From: Bacteroidales bacterium | GTDB lineage: Bacteria > Bacteroidota > Bacteroidia > Bacteroidales > UBA10428 | Direction: 5' to 3' | NCBI GenBank assembly: GCA_016938235.1 | Contig: JAFGVA010000128.1 | Location: 1 to 63,171 of the forward strand | Length of the DNA stretch: 63,171 bases | In this document: piece after piece, positions 53,602-62,940 of the stretch | How positions within the stretch are numbered: position 1 is the first letter of the stretch | Layout: the number at the start of each line of letters is the position of its first letter | Program-made: the position numbers and the translations under genes | The notes under the pieces: model-generated | The model's database searches: none | Told to the model about the DNA's origin: nothing | The model's input: only the letters and a program-made list of their open reading frames with translations

Positions 53602-55218
53602 TTACAGTCCCTGAATTGTCCTGCCTTTCGGATATTTTACGGTATAAATGAATTTCACTTTTTTAGTTTCTCCGGCTTTCAGATTAAGCTTCCATAACAA
53701 TGAACCATAATCTGCATCGTAAATTGCTCCTTCTGATTCTTCAAGCTTCACTTCAATTTCTTTGTTTTTAGCTATCGGAATCTGATCCATCAAATCAAGC
53801 TCCATAGCAAAAGAGTTATTGTTTCTTACACTAATTTCAAAAGCTTTTGTTTCTTTCGTATTCGTTCCCAGGTTTTGTTTTGCAGTTAAATCGGTAAGTT
53901 GAGTTAGCTTAACGGTAATCTTGTCATCTCTGCCTAAAGAAAGCAACATAGAATCTACTGTAGTTACCGGATTCAATTGCGACTGACCAATATACATTCC
54001 CTCGAAGAAAAGGTTGGCTTGTCCGGGCAACAAATTGTAATTTCCATAATCTGCAATCTTAGCAATCAGAAAGGTTCCCGGATCCAATTTTGGAATGGCA
54101 TGATAAGAAAACTTACTGGTAAGTTCGTATTCTTTTAAAGATACCAGGTGCATTTGTCCATCACTCGGTATTGTCTGCGGAACCTCAATGGCATACGCCG
54201 AAGAAACTTTATTTTGAATAGTAGTAACTCCATAACCTATGGTTGGGACTTCATCCATCAACATTTCCTCTTCTTTAACTTCTGCAGCTAAAGGCATTGC
54301 TCTCTGGTATGCATTTGAAACCGCTGCTTTTGCCATTTTATATTCAAGTTCATAAGCTACAGGAACATAAAAATCAATTTGCCAGGGATACATTTTTGGT
54401 CTTTCGTTACTGACAGCAGGGTTTCCGGTAGATACAGTCAGATCAACATCATCCCATGCCAAACCTGTTTGCTGAAAGATGTTAGCTTTATAAATCAGCT
54501 TGATAGGATCATCGGCATTTTCGGCCCGAATATCGTATATAGGTGTCCAGCCAGCCTGCCAGGTTAAATACGAAAGACTTACATTAACTCTTATTGCAGC
54601 ATTAGCACTAATGCTTAAAACAATCTCGCCAACCGTTTTCCCTTCGATATACTTTAGTTGATTCAACATTTCATTAATTTTTTGTTTTTCTTTCTCAAGC
54701 TCAACAATTTCAGCTTCTATACCGAAAATTTTCTTCTTGATTTCAAGCAGTTTTTTACGGTAAAATTCGGCCAGTTGAACAATCTCGGATACTGTTACCT
54801 TTTCTTCGTTACTACCCAGCTTTTGGTTAATAACAATAAGGTTTTGTTCCCCCTCGTATACGGTCTTTTCGCTTTGCAGCCACTTTATTTTCTGGTTGAT
54901 AATTTGAAGAGAATCCTGCAATGACTTCGTTCTTTTTGGAATATTCTCATCTTCAAGCGTTCTCACTCTGGATGTTGCTGAAAGTAAGATAGCGCTGCCT
55001 GTAATTTTTGCCTGTATACTGTTTTGATCCAGGGTTGTTGAAACTCCCCGTATAACTATTTCGTTTGTTCCGGCAACAAGATTAACGCTTGCTGTATTTG
55101 ATATTTTTGCTCCTTGTTGATAAACAACAACATTTGTTATTTCGGATTGAACCGGTTTTTGACCTGCCAAAAAAGCAGGTAGCATTATAATTAACCATAT
55201 TATCTTTTTCATAATCAT
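53602..55218 (-). CDS. DUF4139 domain protein (MuiA-like, secreted)
   Basis: 538 residues (ATG at 55218 or 55212, 'MKKIIWLII'). Signal peptide to about residue 20; N-terminal DUF4140 region ('ITNVVVYQQGAKISNTASVN', 'NEIVIRGVSTTLDQNSIQAK'); coiled-coil middle (about 95-190, 'IEAEIVELEKEKQKINEML'); then the DUF4139 beta region (about 205-535) ending 'AGETKKVKFIYTVKYPKGR'. The MuiA-type proteins are involved in envelope or mucoidy phenotypes in other bacteria; here the role is unknown. Confidence 0.88.
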   Translation of the reverse strand: MIMKKIIWLIIMLPAFLAGQKPVQSEITNVVVYQQGAKISNTASVNLVAGTNEIVIRGVSTTLDQNSIQAKITGSAILLSATSRVRTLEDENIPKRTKSLQDSLQIINQKIKWLQSEKTVYEGEQNLIVINQKLGSNEEKVTVSEIVQLAEFYRKKLLEIKKKIFGIEAEIVELEKEKQKINEMLNQLKYIEGKTVGEIVLSISANAAIRVNVSLSYLTWQAGWTPIYDIRAENADDPIKLIYKANIFQQTGLAWDDVDLTVSTGNPAVSNERPKMYPWQIDFYVPVAYELEYKMAKAAVSNAYQRAMPLAAEVKEEEMLMDEVPTIGYGVTTIQNKVSSAYAIEVPQTIPSDGQMHLVSLKEYELTSKFSYHAIPKLDPGTFLIAKIADYGNYNLLPGQANLFFEGMYIGQSQLNPVTTVDSMLLSLGRDDKITVKLTQLTDLTAKQNLGTNTKETKAFEISVRNNNSFAMELDLMDQIPIAKNKEIEVKLEESEGAIYDADYGSLLWKLNLKAGETKKVKFIYTVKYPKGRTIQGL

Positions 55219-55294
55219 CTAATGTTTTGTTTATACTGATGCACTTTAGTATAAATTTCCATAAAAATTTTCTTAATTCCACTATATGTCCGTA

Positions 55295-55440
55295 ATTACA
55301 GCAACGAATACACGAATAATCTACTATTCAATAATTTTGTTATGCTTTAAAAAGAGGCTACTAATTTTGTGTTTTCAAAAGAACAATGACAGCTCTTTTT
55401 AAAATTTTGTAACAATAAGTCATTCGCGCATTCGTGGCTA
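55295..55440. repeat. Imperfect inverted repeat flanking about 100 bp
   Basis: Left arm GCAACGAATACACGAATAAT (55299 on) and right arm ATTCGCGCATTCGTGGC (55422-55438) pair with few mismatches. The arms bracket an AT-rich core. Non-coding, between the DUF4139 and SpmAB-like genes. Confidence 0.5.
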
Positions 55441-55472
55441 AAAAATCTGTAAAGAAGACAACAATATAAACA

Positions 55473-56771
55473 TTAACCCCCAAAAAATCCAATGTTTGTT
55501 AACCAATACATGATAAGAATGGCAGCTATAGCTCCGGCAAGATCAGCTATTAAACCGGCACCAATGGTGTACCTGGTGTTTTTCACACTTATTGCACCGT
55601 AATAAACTGCTACCGTATAAAAAGTGGTTTCAGTACTTCCCTGGAAAACAGATGCCAGCCGTCCGGCAAAAGAGTCTGCACCGTAGGTTCGCATGGTTTC
55701 AACCATCATTCCCCGGGCTCCGCTTCCGCTTAGTGGTTTCATAAAAGCTGTGGGTAGTGCATCAACAAATTGGGTGTCAAAACCGAGAAATGCAAAAAAC
55801 CATCCAATGCCATTTATTATCCAGTCGAAAGCACCCGAAGCCCTGAACACTCCTATGCCTACCAGCATTCCAACCAGGTATGGAATTATTTTTATTGCCA
55901 CAGTGAATCCTTCTTTTGCGCCATCGATAAACACCTCGAAAAAGGGTAGTTTTTTACGTATTCCGAGTACCAGAAAAAATACAATAAATCCGAAAAGAAT
56001 AAAATTTCCAATAAAGTTTGAAAAGACCGTAATCTGTTCTTGCTGCATGTGCTTGAGCCCGGTAAAAATACCCGCAATAATGAGGCTTAAGCCTCCAATG
56101 TAAGCAATAACAACTTTATTAAACAAATTTATTTTCTGAATAAAAGAAACTGTAATCAATCCTGCCAAAGTAGAAAAGAAAGTAGCCATTAAAAGAGGTA
56201 AAAACACATCGGCAGGATTGGCTGCATTTTCAGCTGCCCGGTATGCCATTATGCTAATAGGTATAATTGTGAGTCCGGATGTATTTAATACCAGGAACAT
56301 GATTTGTGAATTTGAAGCGGTATCTTTATCCTTATTCAACTCCTGCAACTGATCCATTGCCTTTAAACCAAATGGCGTGGCAGCGTTATCGAGCCCCAGC
56401 ATGTTGGCACAGAAATTCATAAGCATGCTTCCCATTGCCGGATGATTTTTGGGTATGTCGGGAAAAATGCGAACAAAAAACGGCGATGTAACTTTGGCCA
56501 GAGCATTAATGGCTCCTCCCTTCTCTCCTATTCTCATAATACCCAGCCATAAAGTCATAACTCCTATAAGGTAAATACTCAGCTTAACGCTATATTCAGC
56601 CATATCAAAAGTCGACATAACTATTTCTGAAAACACATCATGGTCAGCAACATCGAAAATTGTACTTGCAAACCAGTCGAACTGGTTTTGAAGATTATAC
56701 CCAACTACCCTCAAAAGTGCTACAACAAATGCAATCAGGAAAAAACCCAGCCAGATGTAATTTAAAGCCAT
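55473..56771 (-). CDS. SpmAB-like fusion (nucleoside-recognition domain membrane protein)
   Basis: 432 residues from the ATG at 56771 ('MALNYIWLGFFLIAF'); a TTG at 56789 is the longer alternative. Ten or so membrane helices with two nucleoside-recognition (Gate) repeats: 'WLGIMRIGEKGGAINALAKV' with 'LDNAATPFGLKAMDQLQ', and 'VAIKIIPYLVGMLVGIGVFR' with 'KPLSGSGARGMM' and 'GSTETTFYTVAVY'. The two halves equal SpmA and SpmB of Bacillus, where they concern spore core dehydration; in Bacteroidota the fused form is common and not linked to sporulation. Confidence 0.9.
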   Translation of the reverse strand: MALNYIWLGFFLIAFVVALLRVVGYNLQNQFDWFASTIFDVADHDVFSEIVMSTFDMAEYSVKLSIYLIGVMTLWLGIMRIGEKGGAINALAKVTSPFFVRIFPDIPKNHPAMGSMLMNFCANMLGLDNAATPFGLKAMDQLQELNKDKDTASNSQIMFLVLNTSGLTIIPISIMAYRAAENAANPADVFLPLLMATFFSTLAGLITVSFIQKINLFNKVVIAYIGGLSLIIAGIFTGLKHMQQEQITVFSNFIGNFILFGFIVFFLVLGIRKKLPFFEVFIDGAKEGFTVAIKIIPYLVGMLVGIGVFRASGAFDWIINGIGWFFAFLGFDTQFVDALPTAFMKPLSGSGARGMMVETMRTYGADSFAGRLASVFQGSTETTFYTVAVYYGAISVKNTRYTIGAGLIADLAGAIAAILIMYWLTNIGFFGG

Positions 56772-56917
56772 GAACAGAATTTTGTTCAATTTTCAGCATT
56801 TATTGCCAAAAAAGAAAACCTTTCGGCTAAAAGTTATAAAGATTAATAATATTGTATCAATTAAAAAGTTTTGATTTTTTCAATATTCTTTGTGATATTC
56901 GAATTGAAATTCTGAAT

Positions 56918-57454
56918 ATGGAAAAAGTAATTACAATCGAAGAGCTTAAAAAAGCCATAAGAAATGTTCCCGATTACCCTAAAAAAGGAATACAATTTAA
57001 AGATTTAACTACTCTTATAAAAGTACCGGAGTATTTTCAGTATATTATTGATGAACTTGCAGTTATGTACAGTGGCCGGGAAATTACCAAAGTTGTTGGT
57101 ATCGAATCGAGAGGCTTCATATTTGGCGGGGCTCTTGCTTCGGCACTGGGAGCCGGTTTTGTTCCTATTCGAAAAGCAGGTAAACTACCAGCCGATTGCT
57201 ATACTGTAAGCTACATACTCGAATACGGCAAAGATTCAATTGAAATTCACAAAGATGCGATAGAGCCCGGCGAAACCATACTCCTTCACGATGATTTATT
57301 AGCTACAGGAGGAACAAGCAAAGCTGCCATTGAACTTCTTAAAAACTTCAAGCCTGAAGAAATTTATCTGAATTATATTGTAGAACTTAACTTTTTGGAA
57401 GGCCGAAAGGCAATAGGAGACGAATACGATATTAGCGCGCTGTTACACTTTTAA
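56918..57454 (+). CDS. apt: Adenine phosphoribosyltransferase
   Basis: 178 residues from the ATG at 56918 ('MEKVITIEEL'); a longer frame starts at 56852. 'RNVPDYPKKGIQFKDLT' (about 12-28), 'VVGIESRGFIFG' and the PRPP site 'ILLHDDLLATGGTSKAAIEL' are diagnostic. It salvages adenine to AMP using PRPP. Length is normal. It converges on the DEAD-box helicase gene, with a hairpin between. Confidence 0.95.
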   Translation: MEKVITIEELKKAIRNVPDYPKKGIQFKDLTTLIKVPEYFQYIIDELAVMYSGREITKVVGIESRGFIFGGALASALGAGFVPIRKAGKLPADCYTVSYILEYGKDSIEIHKDAIEPGETILLHDDLLATGGTSKAAIELLKNFKPEEIYLNYIVELNFLEGRKAIGDEYDISALLHF

Positions 57455-57532
57455 TTATCAATAAACCTTAAAAAAACTTTGGCCTAAAAGGAATTTTGAT
57501 GGATGTTTTTTATTAAAGTGATCATTTTAAGC

Positions 57533-57575
57533 GTAATCGAAAAATGCTATTTTAGTAATATTAGCTTTCGATTAC
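57533..57575. terminator. Bidirectional terminator-like hairpin
   Basis: GTAATCGAAA (57533-57542) pairs with TTTCGATTAC (57566-57575), extended by GCTA/TAGC, between the convergent apt and helicase genes; T run follows on the plus strand. AT-rich flanks allow use by both genes. Confidence 0.6.
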
Positions 57576-57594
57576 ACTCTTTTTAACCTGCAAT

Positions 57595-59292
57595 TTATCT
57601 TTTCTTCCTGTTTCGCTTTTTTGAATTTGAATATGAACCTCTGTCTCCAAAGTTGTTTTGTGGTTTTTCAGGTTTCGCCACGGTAACAGTAAGTTCCAAA
57701 TCTTCAACAAAAGCATTTTTAAAAGAATGAACTATCTGCTTCTCAAATCGGCTATCGGCTTCAAAAAATGAGAAATTCCTGAGTAAATCAATTTTCCCGA
57801 TTTCTATTTTATCCTTTGGGTTACATTCATTTATCAGGTTTATCAAATCGCCGGCTTTAAGCTGATGCTTTGTTCCCATATTTATATGGAATCTTGTAAA
57901 ATTAGATGAATTAGATCGTCTTGAGCCCTTTCTTCCATCTCGATCATTCTCATTATTCCCTTTTGATTTTACGTTAAGATCAGGTGCATTCTTGTAATAA
58001 TTCAGAAAGCGATTAAATTCTACAGAAACAAAATGTTTTATTAAATCTTCACGGCTCAGCCACTCAAGTTTTTTGTAAATAATTGGCAGATATTCATCAA
58101 TCTTTTTTGAGTCAACTTCAATGTTTTCAACTTTGTCAATAAGATTAAAAAGTTGTTTCCCACAAATTTCACTTCCTCCCGGCACATCTTTACGCTCAAA
58201 CTTTTTTCGGGTAATTTTTTCCAGATCTCTAATTTTTCCGGGTTCACGCGAATGAATAATAGAAATAGAAATACCCTTCTTACCGGCTCTTCCTGTTCTA
58301 CCGCTTCGGTGAACATATACTTCTAAATCGTCTGGTAAATTGTAATTAATTACATGTGTTAAATCGTTAACATCTAATCCACGAGCTGCCACATCTGTAG
58401 CAACAAGCATTTGCAAATGTCTTGTTCTGAAACGCCCCATAACATGGTCGCGTTGCGCCTGTGATAAATCTCCATGTAAGGCATCGGCATTATATCCGTC
58501 CTGCATTAGTTTATCTGCAACATCTTTGGTTTCCTGCCTGGTTCGACAAAACACTATACCATAAATATTCGGATTAATATCGGCAATACGCTTAAGAGCC
58601 TCATACCTGTCGCGGGCATTAACAACATAAAATTCATGTGTGACATTCTCGGCACCTTCGTTTCTGTTTCCTATTGAAATCAATTCAGGATTATGCATAT
58701 AAGTTTTAGCAATACGCTCAATCTCTTTTGGCATAGTAGCAGAAAACAACAAGGTTTGTCTTTCATCAGAGGTATTCGACAAAATGAAATCAAGGTCATC
58801 TTTAAAACCCATATTCAACATTTCGTCAGCCTCATCGAGTATCATCCATTTTACCTGGCCAAGTTTCAGTGCTTTGCGTTTAATTAAATCAACAACTCTA
58901 CCAGGGGTACCAACAACTACATGAGCTCCGGCTTTAAGGTCCTTAATCTGACCCACAATATTTGCTCCGCCATAAACCGGCAAAACTTTAAACCCTTTAA
59001 TATATTTTGAAAAACTTTGCAAATCTTTTGCAATCTGCAAACATAATTCGCGTGTTGGACATAAGGCAAGCGACTGAATTAGCTTATTTTCGGTATCGAT
59101 TAATTGCAATACCGGTAGCCCGAAAGCAGCTGTTTTGCCTGTTCCTGTTTGGGCAAGTGCCACTAAATCTTTTTTCGACTCTAAAAGTGTTGGAATTGTT
59201 TTTTCCTGGATTGGTGTTGGATTTTTAAAACCCAATTCGTCTATAGCCCGTAATAATGCGGGAGCAAGACCTGTTTCATTAAATTGTATCAT
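57595..59292 (-). CDS. DEAD-box RNA helicase with DbpA RNA-binding domain
   Basis: 565 residues: Q motif ('FKNPTPIQEKTIPTLL'), Walker A 'ALAQTGTGKTAAF' (about 43-55), 'PGRVVDL', DEAD box 'ILDEADEML', 'LFSATMP', and the helicase C domain to 'YVHRSGRTGRAGKKG'. The tail (about 470-540) carries the DbpA RNA-binding fold ('NMGTKHQLKAGDLINLINEC'), then a basic, serine-rich end. It resembles CsdA/DeaD, which act in ribosome assembly and cold adaptation. The predicted promoter gives a leader of about 110 bases, as cold-shock genes often have. Confidence 0.94.
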   Translation of the reverse strand: MIQFNETGLAPALLRAIDELGFKNPTPIQEKTIPTLLESKKDLVALAQTGTGKTAAFGLPVLQLIDTENKLIQSLALCPTRELCLQIAKDLQSFSKYIKGFKVLPVYGGANIVGQIKDLKAGAHVVVGTPGRVVDLIKRKALKLGQVKWMILDEADEMLNMGFKDDLDFILSNTSDERQTLLFSATMPKEIERIAKTYMHNPELISIGNRNEGAENVTHEFYVVNARDRYEALKRIADINPNIYGIVFCRTRQETKDVADKLMQDGYNADALHGDLSQAQRDHVMGRFRTRHLQMLVATDVAARGLDVNDLTHVINYNLPDDLEVYVHRSGRTGRAGKKGISISIIHSREPGKIRDLEKITRKKFERKDVPGGSEICGKQLFNLIDKVENIEVDSKKIDEYLPIIYKKLEWLSREDLIKHFVSVEFNRFLNYYKNAPDLNVKSKGNNENDRDGRKGSRRSNSSNFTRFHINMGTKHQLKAGDLINLINECNPKDKIEIGKIDLLRNFSFFEADSRFEKQIVHSFKNAFVEDLELTVTVAKPEKPQNNFGDRGSYSNSKKRNRKKR

Positions 59293-59410
59293 TTTAAATT
59301 ATTTCAGATCCTGCAAAATTACCGCGCCAGTTATGTTTACCGGACCCTGTTATTACCACTGGACAAAACCCTCTAATAAGAATTCTGTCAAATATTTCAA
59401 ATTAAGCCTG

Positions 59411-59418
59411 CAAAGGTA
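59411..59418 (-). promoter_or_regulatory. Putative -7 box (TACCTTTG) for the helicase gene
   Basis: Exact TAnnTTTG on the minus strand, 119 bases before the ATG at 59292, implying a long 5' leader. Confidence 0.4.
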
Positions 59419-59558
59419 ATATTATAATTGAATCTTCTATTCCTTGATCTACAGTATTTTAGATTATCTGATATAAAATGGGTATTAACCTCCATGTTTT
59501 CTACGAGTATTCGACATATACAGGATGTTTTTCCTGGATAAGCATTTCTCATTTTTTT

Positions 59559-60365
59559 TTAAATAAAAAGTATCAGACTGGCTCCCATAACCATCATTCC
59601 GCCAATTAACCCATAAATAGCAAGGTGAGGTCTGCCATATTCCCTGGCTGCAGGTAAAAGTTCATCAAGCGAGATAAATACCATAATTCCGGCAACAGAA
59701 GCAAATAAAAACCCGAATACTCCCTGGCTTAAAAAAGGAAGTAATACCAGGTATCCAAAAATAGCACCTATTGGTTCTGATAATCCTGATAAAAAAGATA
59801 ACCTGAAAGCCTTTTTCTTGTCATTTGTAGCAAAATAAACAGGTACCGATACAGCTATACCTTCCGGTATGTTGTGTATTGCAATAGCAATAGCAATAGC
59901 TATACCATATGCAGGATCTGTTATTGCAGCAGTAAAAGTTGCCAATCCTTCGGGAAAATTGTGAATTCCAATGGCCAAAGCCGAAAAAAGACCCATTCGC
60001 ATAAGTTTCTTCTTATCGAATTTCTTGTCGGCCATATCTTCAACCTTTTTAAGTTCATGGGGATTTTCGACAGAAGGTATTAGCTTATCTATTATTGCTA
60101 TGAACAGAATACCAGCAAAAAACGCAAGGTAGGTCATCCAGTTGCCCATTTTATCACCATAAAATTCTATGAGTTCAATTTTTGCTTTCTGGAATATCTC
60201 AACCAGAGAAACATAAACCATTACACCGGCCGAAAATCCCAGGGATACAGACAGGAACTTTGTATTTGTTGTTTTCGAAAAAAAAGCAATTGTGCTTCCA
60301 ATACCTGTCGAAAGGCCCGCAAATAATGTAAGTCCGAAAGGCAATAATAACTCGTTGAAAGACAT
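59559..60365 (-). CDS. zupT: ZIP family metal transporter (ZupT-like)
   Basis: 268 residues with eight membrane helices and the two ZIP signature motifs HNFPEG (135-140) and HNIPEG (164-169), and a charged loop between helices 3 and 4 (about 95-120). It imports divalent metals such as zinc or iron. Together with the exporters at 28.7-31.7 kb it would balance zinc, although the two loci are not linked. Confidence 0.95.
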   Translation of the reverse strand: MSFNELLLPFGLTLFAGLSTGIGSTIAFFSKTTNTKFLSVSLGFSAGVMVYVSLVEIFQKAKIELIEFYGDKMGNWMTYLAFFAGILFIAIIDKLIPSVENPHELKKVEDMADKKFDKKKLMRMGLFSALAIGIHNFPEGLATFTAAITDPAYGIAIAIAIAIHNIPEGIAVSVPVYFATNDKKKAFRLSFLSGLSEPIGAIFGYLVLLPFLSQGVFGFLFASVAGIMVFISLDELLPAAREYGRPHLAIYGLIGGMMVMGASLILFI

Positions 60366-60548
60366 AATTATGTTTTTTATTTCTGGTAATACCCTATTTA
60401 TTAAAAAATCGTTTAAAAAAGAAAATTTTCCTTTTTCCTGACGGAATATAATCCTGTATATTTTTTGTTATATGTTGTGAAACAATTAATTACACAGAAG
60501 GTACACTAATGAGTATAGAGAGCTACACCAAGTTTTTCCGATAAGCAT

Positions 60549-61256
60549 TTAATAATGCATATTGCTAATTTTTATAAGCTTGGTTTCATCAAGAATTTTA
60601 ATTTTTCTCCCATGTAATTCAATAAGCCTGTCTTGTTTAAATTCCGACAGCAAACGAATTACTGACTCTGTGGCCGTTCCAACAATATTAGCTAATTCTT
60701 CGCGTGTAAGTGAGATTTGTAAAAAATTCTCATTATCGAGGTTAAACGACCACTTAAGATGAATTAAAACTTCGGCTAATCTTTCCCTAACTGTTTTCTG
60801 AGCAATATCGGTGATATAATCGTTAGCTTCCCCCAGTTCATTACAGGCAAGTTCGAGTAAATCCATGGCAAATTCGCCATTAGATTTTACGAAAGATTTC
60901 ACCAGATCTCCCGGAATATAACAAATAACAGAATCCTCAATAATTTTGGTAGATGTACAGGCAAGTTCTCCGGTAATAGTTGACCTGAAACCCATAATAT
61001 CGCCAGGTTTGGCAAATCGTATTATTTGATCTTTGCCATCAAATCCTGTTTTAAAAATTTTAATTATCCCTTTAACTACGCAATAAAATCCATTTATTCT
61101 ATGGCCTTCCTCATAAATCATTTCTCCCCTTCTAAAAATTTCGGACCCGTTTTCAAGTGGAATTAAATCCAATTCTTCTTTTGAAAGATGTTTAAAAACA
61201 GTTTTTGTGCTTAAAAATTCTTTTAATTCATTGCTATCGCTGGAGTTTCTTATCAT
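60549..61256 (-). CDS. Crp/Fnr family transcriptional regulator
   Basis: 235 residues: cyclic-nucleotide-binding-like domain (about 20-140; 'LIPLENGSEIFRRGEMIYEE', 'GFYCVVKGIIKIF', 'KPGDIMGFRS') and a Crp helix-turn-helix (about 170-225; 'LTREELANIVGTATESVIRL'). No Fnr-type N-terminal cysteines exist. Two cysteines in 'ITGELACTSTKIIEDSVICYI' are notable but not cluster-like. It diverges from the OsmC gene by about 290 bases, which hold a dyad at 61344. Confidence 0.9.
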   Translation of the reverse strand: MIRNSSDSNELKEFLSTKTVFKHLSKEELDLIPLENGSEIFRRGEMIYEEGHRINGFYCVVKGIIKIFKTGFDGKDQIIRFAKPGDIMGFRSTITGELACTSTKIIEDSVICYIPGDLVKSFVKSNGEFAMDLLELACNELGEANDYITDIAQKTVRERLAEVLIHLKWSFNLDNENFLQISLTREELANIVGTATESVIRLLSEFKQDRLIELHGRKIKILDETKLIKISNMHY

Positions 61257-61343
61257 GGCATATTATTTTTTCTAAAGCAATAAAAATATAAAACCCTCAA
61301 AATTTTAAATCTGTTTTATAAAAAAATTATTAGACCTGGTGTT

Positions 61344-61358
61344 ATGTGATACACACAT
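61344..61358. promoter_or_regulatory. Candidate Crp/Fnr-type dyad (ATGTG-ATACA-CACAT)
   Basis: A perfect 5+5 inverted repeat in the intergenic region between the Crp/Fnr and OsmC genes. It resembles a short Crp-like site. One copy only, so weak. Confidence 0.3.
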
Positions 61359-61545
61359 TTTATATATAAACTTATAAAAGAAAGTCGATTTTTGCAATTG
61401 CCTTTTAAAACTAAGTAGCTTGCCTGTTTTTTGTTAATCTGTTTTCGCTTTTCTTTAAACCTTAAACATGTTGATTTGTTTACATCAATAAATACATAAC
61501 TTGAATTAATAGGAAATTGTATTTACTTTTAAAATAAAAAGATAT

Positions 61546-61959
61546 ATGAAAGATTCAATAAATGTTAAATGGACAGATGGCATGAGCTTTGAAACCGAGA
61601 TTGATGGTTATAAAATAAGTGTTGACGCAAAGGAAGAATTTGGCGGACAGGGTAAGGGTCCCAGACCCAAACCTTTAATGATGATGGCACTTGCCGGATG
61701 CACCGGAATGGATGTGGTGTCAATATTAAATAAAATGCGGGTTAATTTCGATGACTTCAATGTTATAGTTGATGCCGAACTTACCGACGAACACCCGAAA
61801 CATTACCGTAAAATGCATCTTATATATAAATTTAAAGGCGAAAACCTGCCTCTCGATAAAATTGAAAAGGCCATTACCTTGTCACAGGAAAACTATTGCG
61901 GAGTAAGTGCATCATACAAAAAGGCCATGGAAATTACTTATGAAATTAAAATCAATTAG
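61546..61959 (+). CDS. OsmC family protein
   Basis: 137 residues with the OsmC pattern: 'KPLMMMALAGCTGMDVVSIL' (Cys in the first reactive position, about residue 52-56) and a second cysteine in 'SQENYCGVSASY' near residue 120. Two such cysteines form a peroxidase centre for organic hydroperoxides; it may be OsmC or the related YhfA type. The stop is two bases before the likely start of comF, so the two genes are a translationally coupled pair. Confidence 0.9.
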   Translation: MKDSINVKWTDGMSFETEIDGYKISVDAKEEFGGQGKGPRPKPLMMMALAGCTGMDVVSILNKMRVNFDDFNVIVDAELTDEHPKHYRKMHLIYKFKGENLPLDKIEKAITLSQENYCGVSASYKKAMEITYEIKIN

Positions 61960-61961
61960 CT

Positions 61962-62645
61962 ATTAAAACCTACCTGAAATCTTTTCTGAATCTTTTATTC
62001 CCGGAACTGTGTACTGCCTGCAACAATGTTCTTGCAGGGAATGAAAGCCTAATTTGTACCAAGTGTTTGTCTAATCTTCCGGAAACCGGTTTTTGGAAAC
62101 AAAAAGACAATCCGGTTGAAAAATTATTATGGGGAAGGGCAAAAATAGAACATGCTTCTGCCTTTTTGTTTTTTGAGAAAGGCTCATCGGTTCAAAATAT
62201 TTTTCACCACTTTAAATACAGAGGCAAAAAAGAAATTGGCTACTTGCTGGGTAGAATGTACGCATCAAAACTCAAGGATTCATTTTTTTCTGAGATAGAC
62301 CTGATTATACCTGTTCCCCTGCATAAAAAGAAACTACGCAAAAGAGGCTACAATCAAAGTCTGATTATTTCACAAGGGCTATCAGAAATCCTGGAAAAAC
62401 CTGTCAATAATACTACTCTTAGCCGGAAAAAATTTACCTCAACACAAACAAAAAAGAGCAGGTACGACAGGTGGTTAAATGTAAAAGATATTTTCTCTGT
62501 TGAAAATGAATCGCTACTTGAAAACAAGCATATCTTACTGGTTGATGATATTATTACTACCGGAGCCACTACCGAATCGCTTATACATACCTTGACAGAA
62601 ATACCCGGAATTAAGATTTCTGTTGTAGCACTGGCTGTAGCTTAA
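61962..62645 (+). CDS. comF: ComF family phosphoribosyltransferase-like protein
   Basis: 227 residues if started at ATT 61962; an in-frame TTG at 62067 would remove the first domain. The N-terminal zinc-finger is present: 'FPELCTACNNV' and 'ICTKCLSNLP' give CxxC...CxxC, then 'HHFKYRGKKEIG', 'IIPVPLHKKKLRKRGYNQS' and the PRT-like 'ILLVDDIITTGATTES'. These are all hallmarks of ComFC. The frame starts with ATT AAA ACC directly after the OsmC stop, without ATG, GTG or TTG until codon 36. In naturally competent bacteria ComF acts in DNA uptake. Confidence 0.85.
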   Translation: MKTYLKSFLNLLFPELCTACNNVLAGNESLICTKCLSNLPETGFWKQKDNPVEKLLWGRAKIEHASAFLFFEKGSSVQNIFHHFKYRGKKEIGYLLGRMYASKLKDSFFSEIDLIIPVPLHKKKLRKRGYNQSLIISQGLSEILEKPVNNTTLSRKKFTSTQTKKSRYDRWLNVKDIFSVENESLLENKHILLVDDIITTGATTESLIHTLTEIPGIKISVVALAVA

Positions 62646-62940
62646 GCTACACATCATATAGAATTTATGTAATGTGTTTACATTTATTGAGAAGTTAGGC
62701 GTCATTCCCCACATCAGCACCCCTGGAATAGATTGTAAAATAAGATATCTATTCCTAAAGAGCTGATTAATTTCTATCGCTAACGATAAATTTTCAAAAT
62801 GCTGATTAATAGTAAATTATGATTTTAAAAATTTACCGTTAGTCAGAATTGAACAGCAAGGTAGAGAGCTGCTACAAGATAAAAATATCTTAACTTTGAA
62901 CAGATGATTTTAGACTGACAGAATTGGCAATTTTTAAATT
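62646..62940. other. 295-base intergenic region
   Basis: No gene seen. A lone CGTCATTCCC at 62700 recalls the head of the repeat family at 2053 and 44911, without its partner arm. The rest is AT-rich DNA leading to the truncated Bro-N gene. Confidence 0.4.

Noticed and set aside
55473-56771. Sporulation function from SpmA/SpmB similarity
   Set aside because: The phylum does not sporulate and fused homologues are widespread there; the name is historical.
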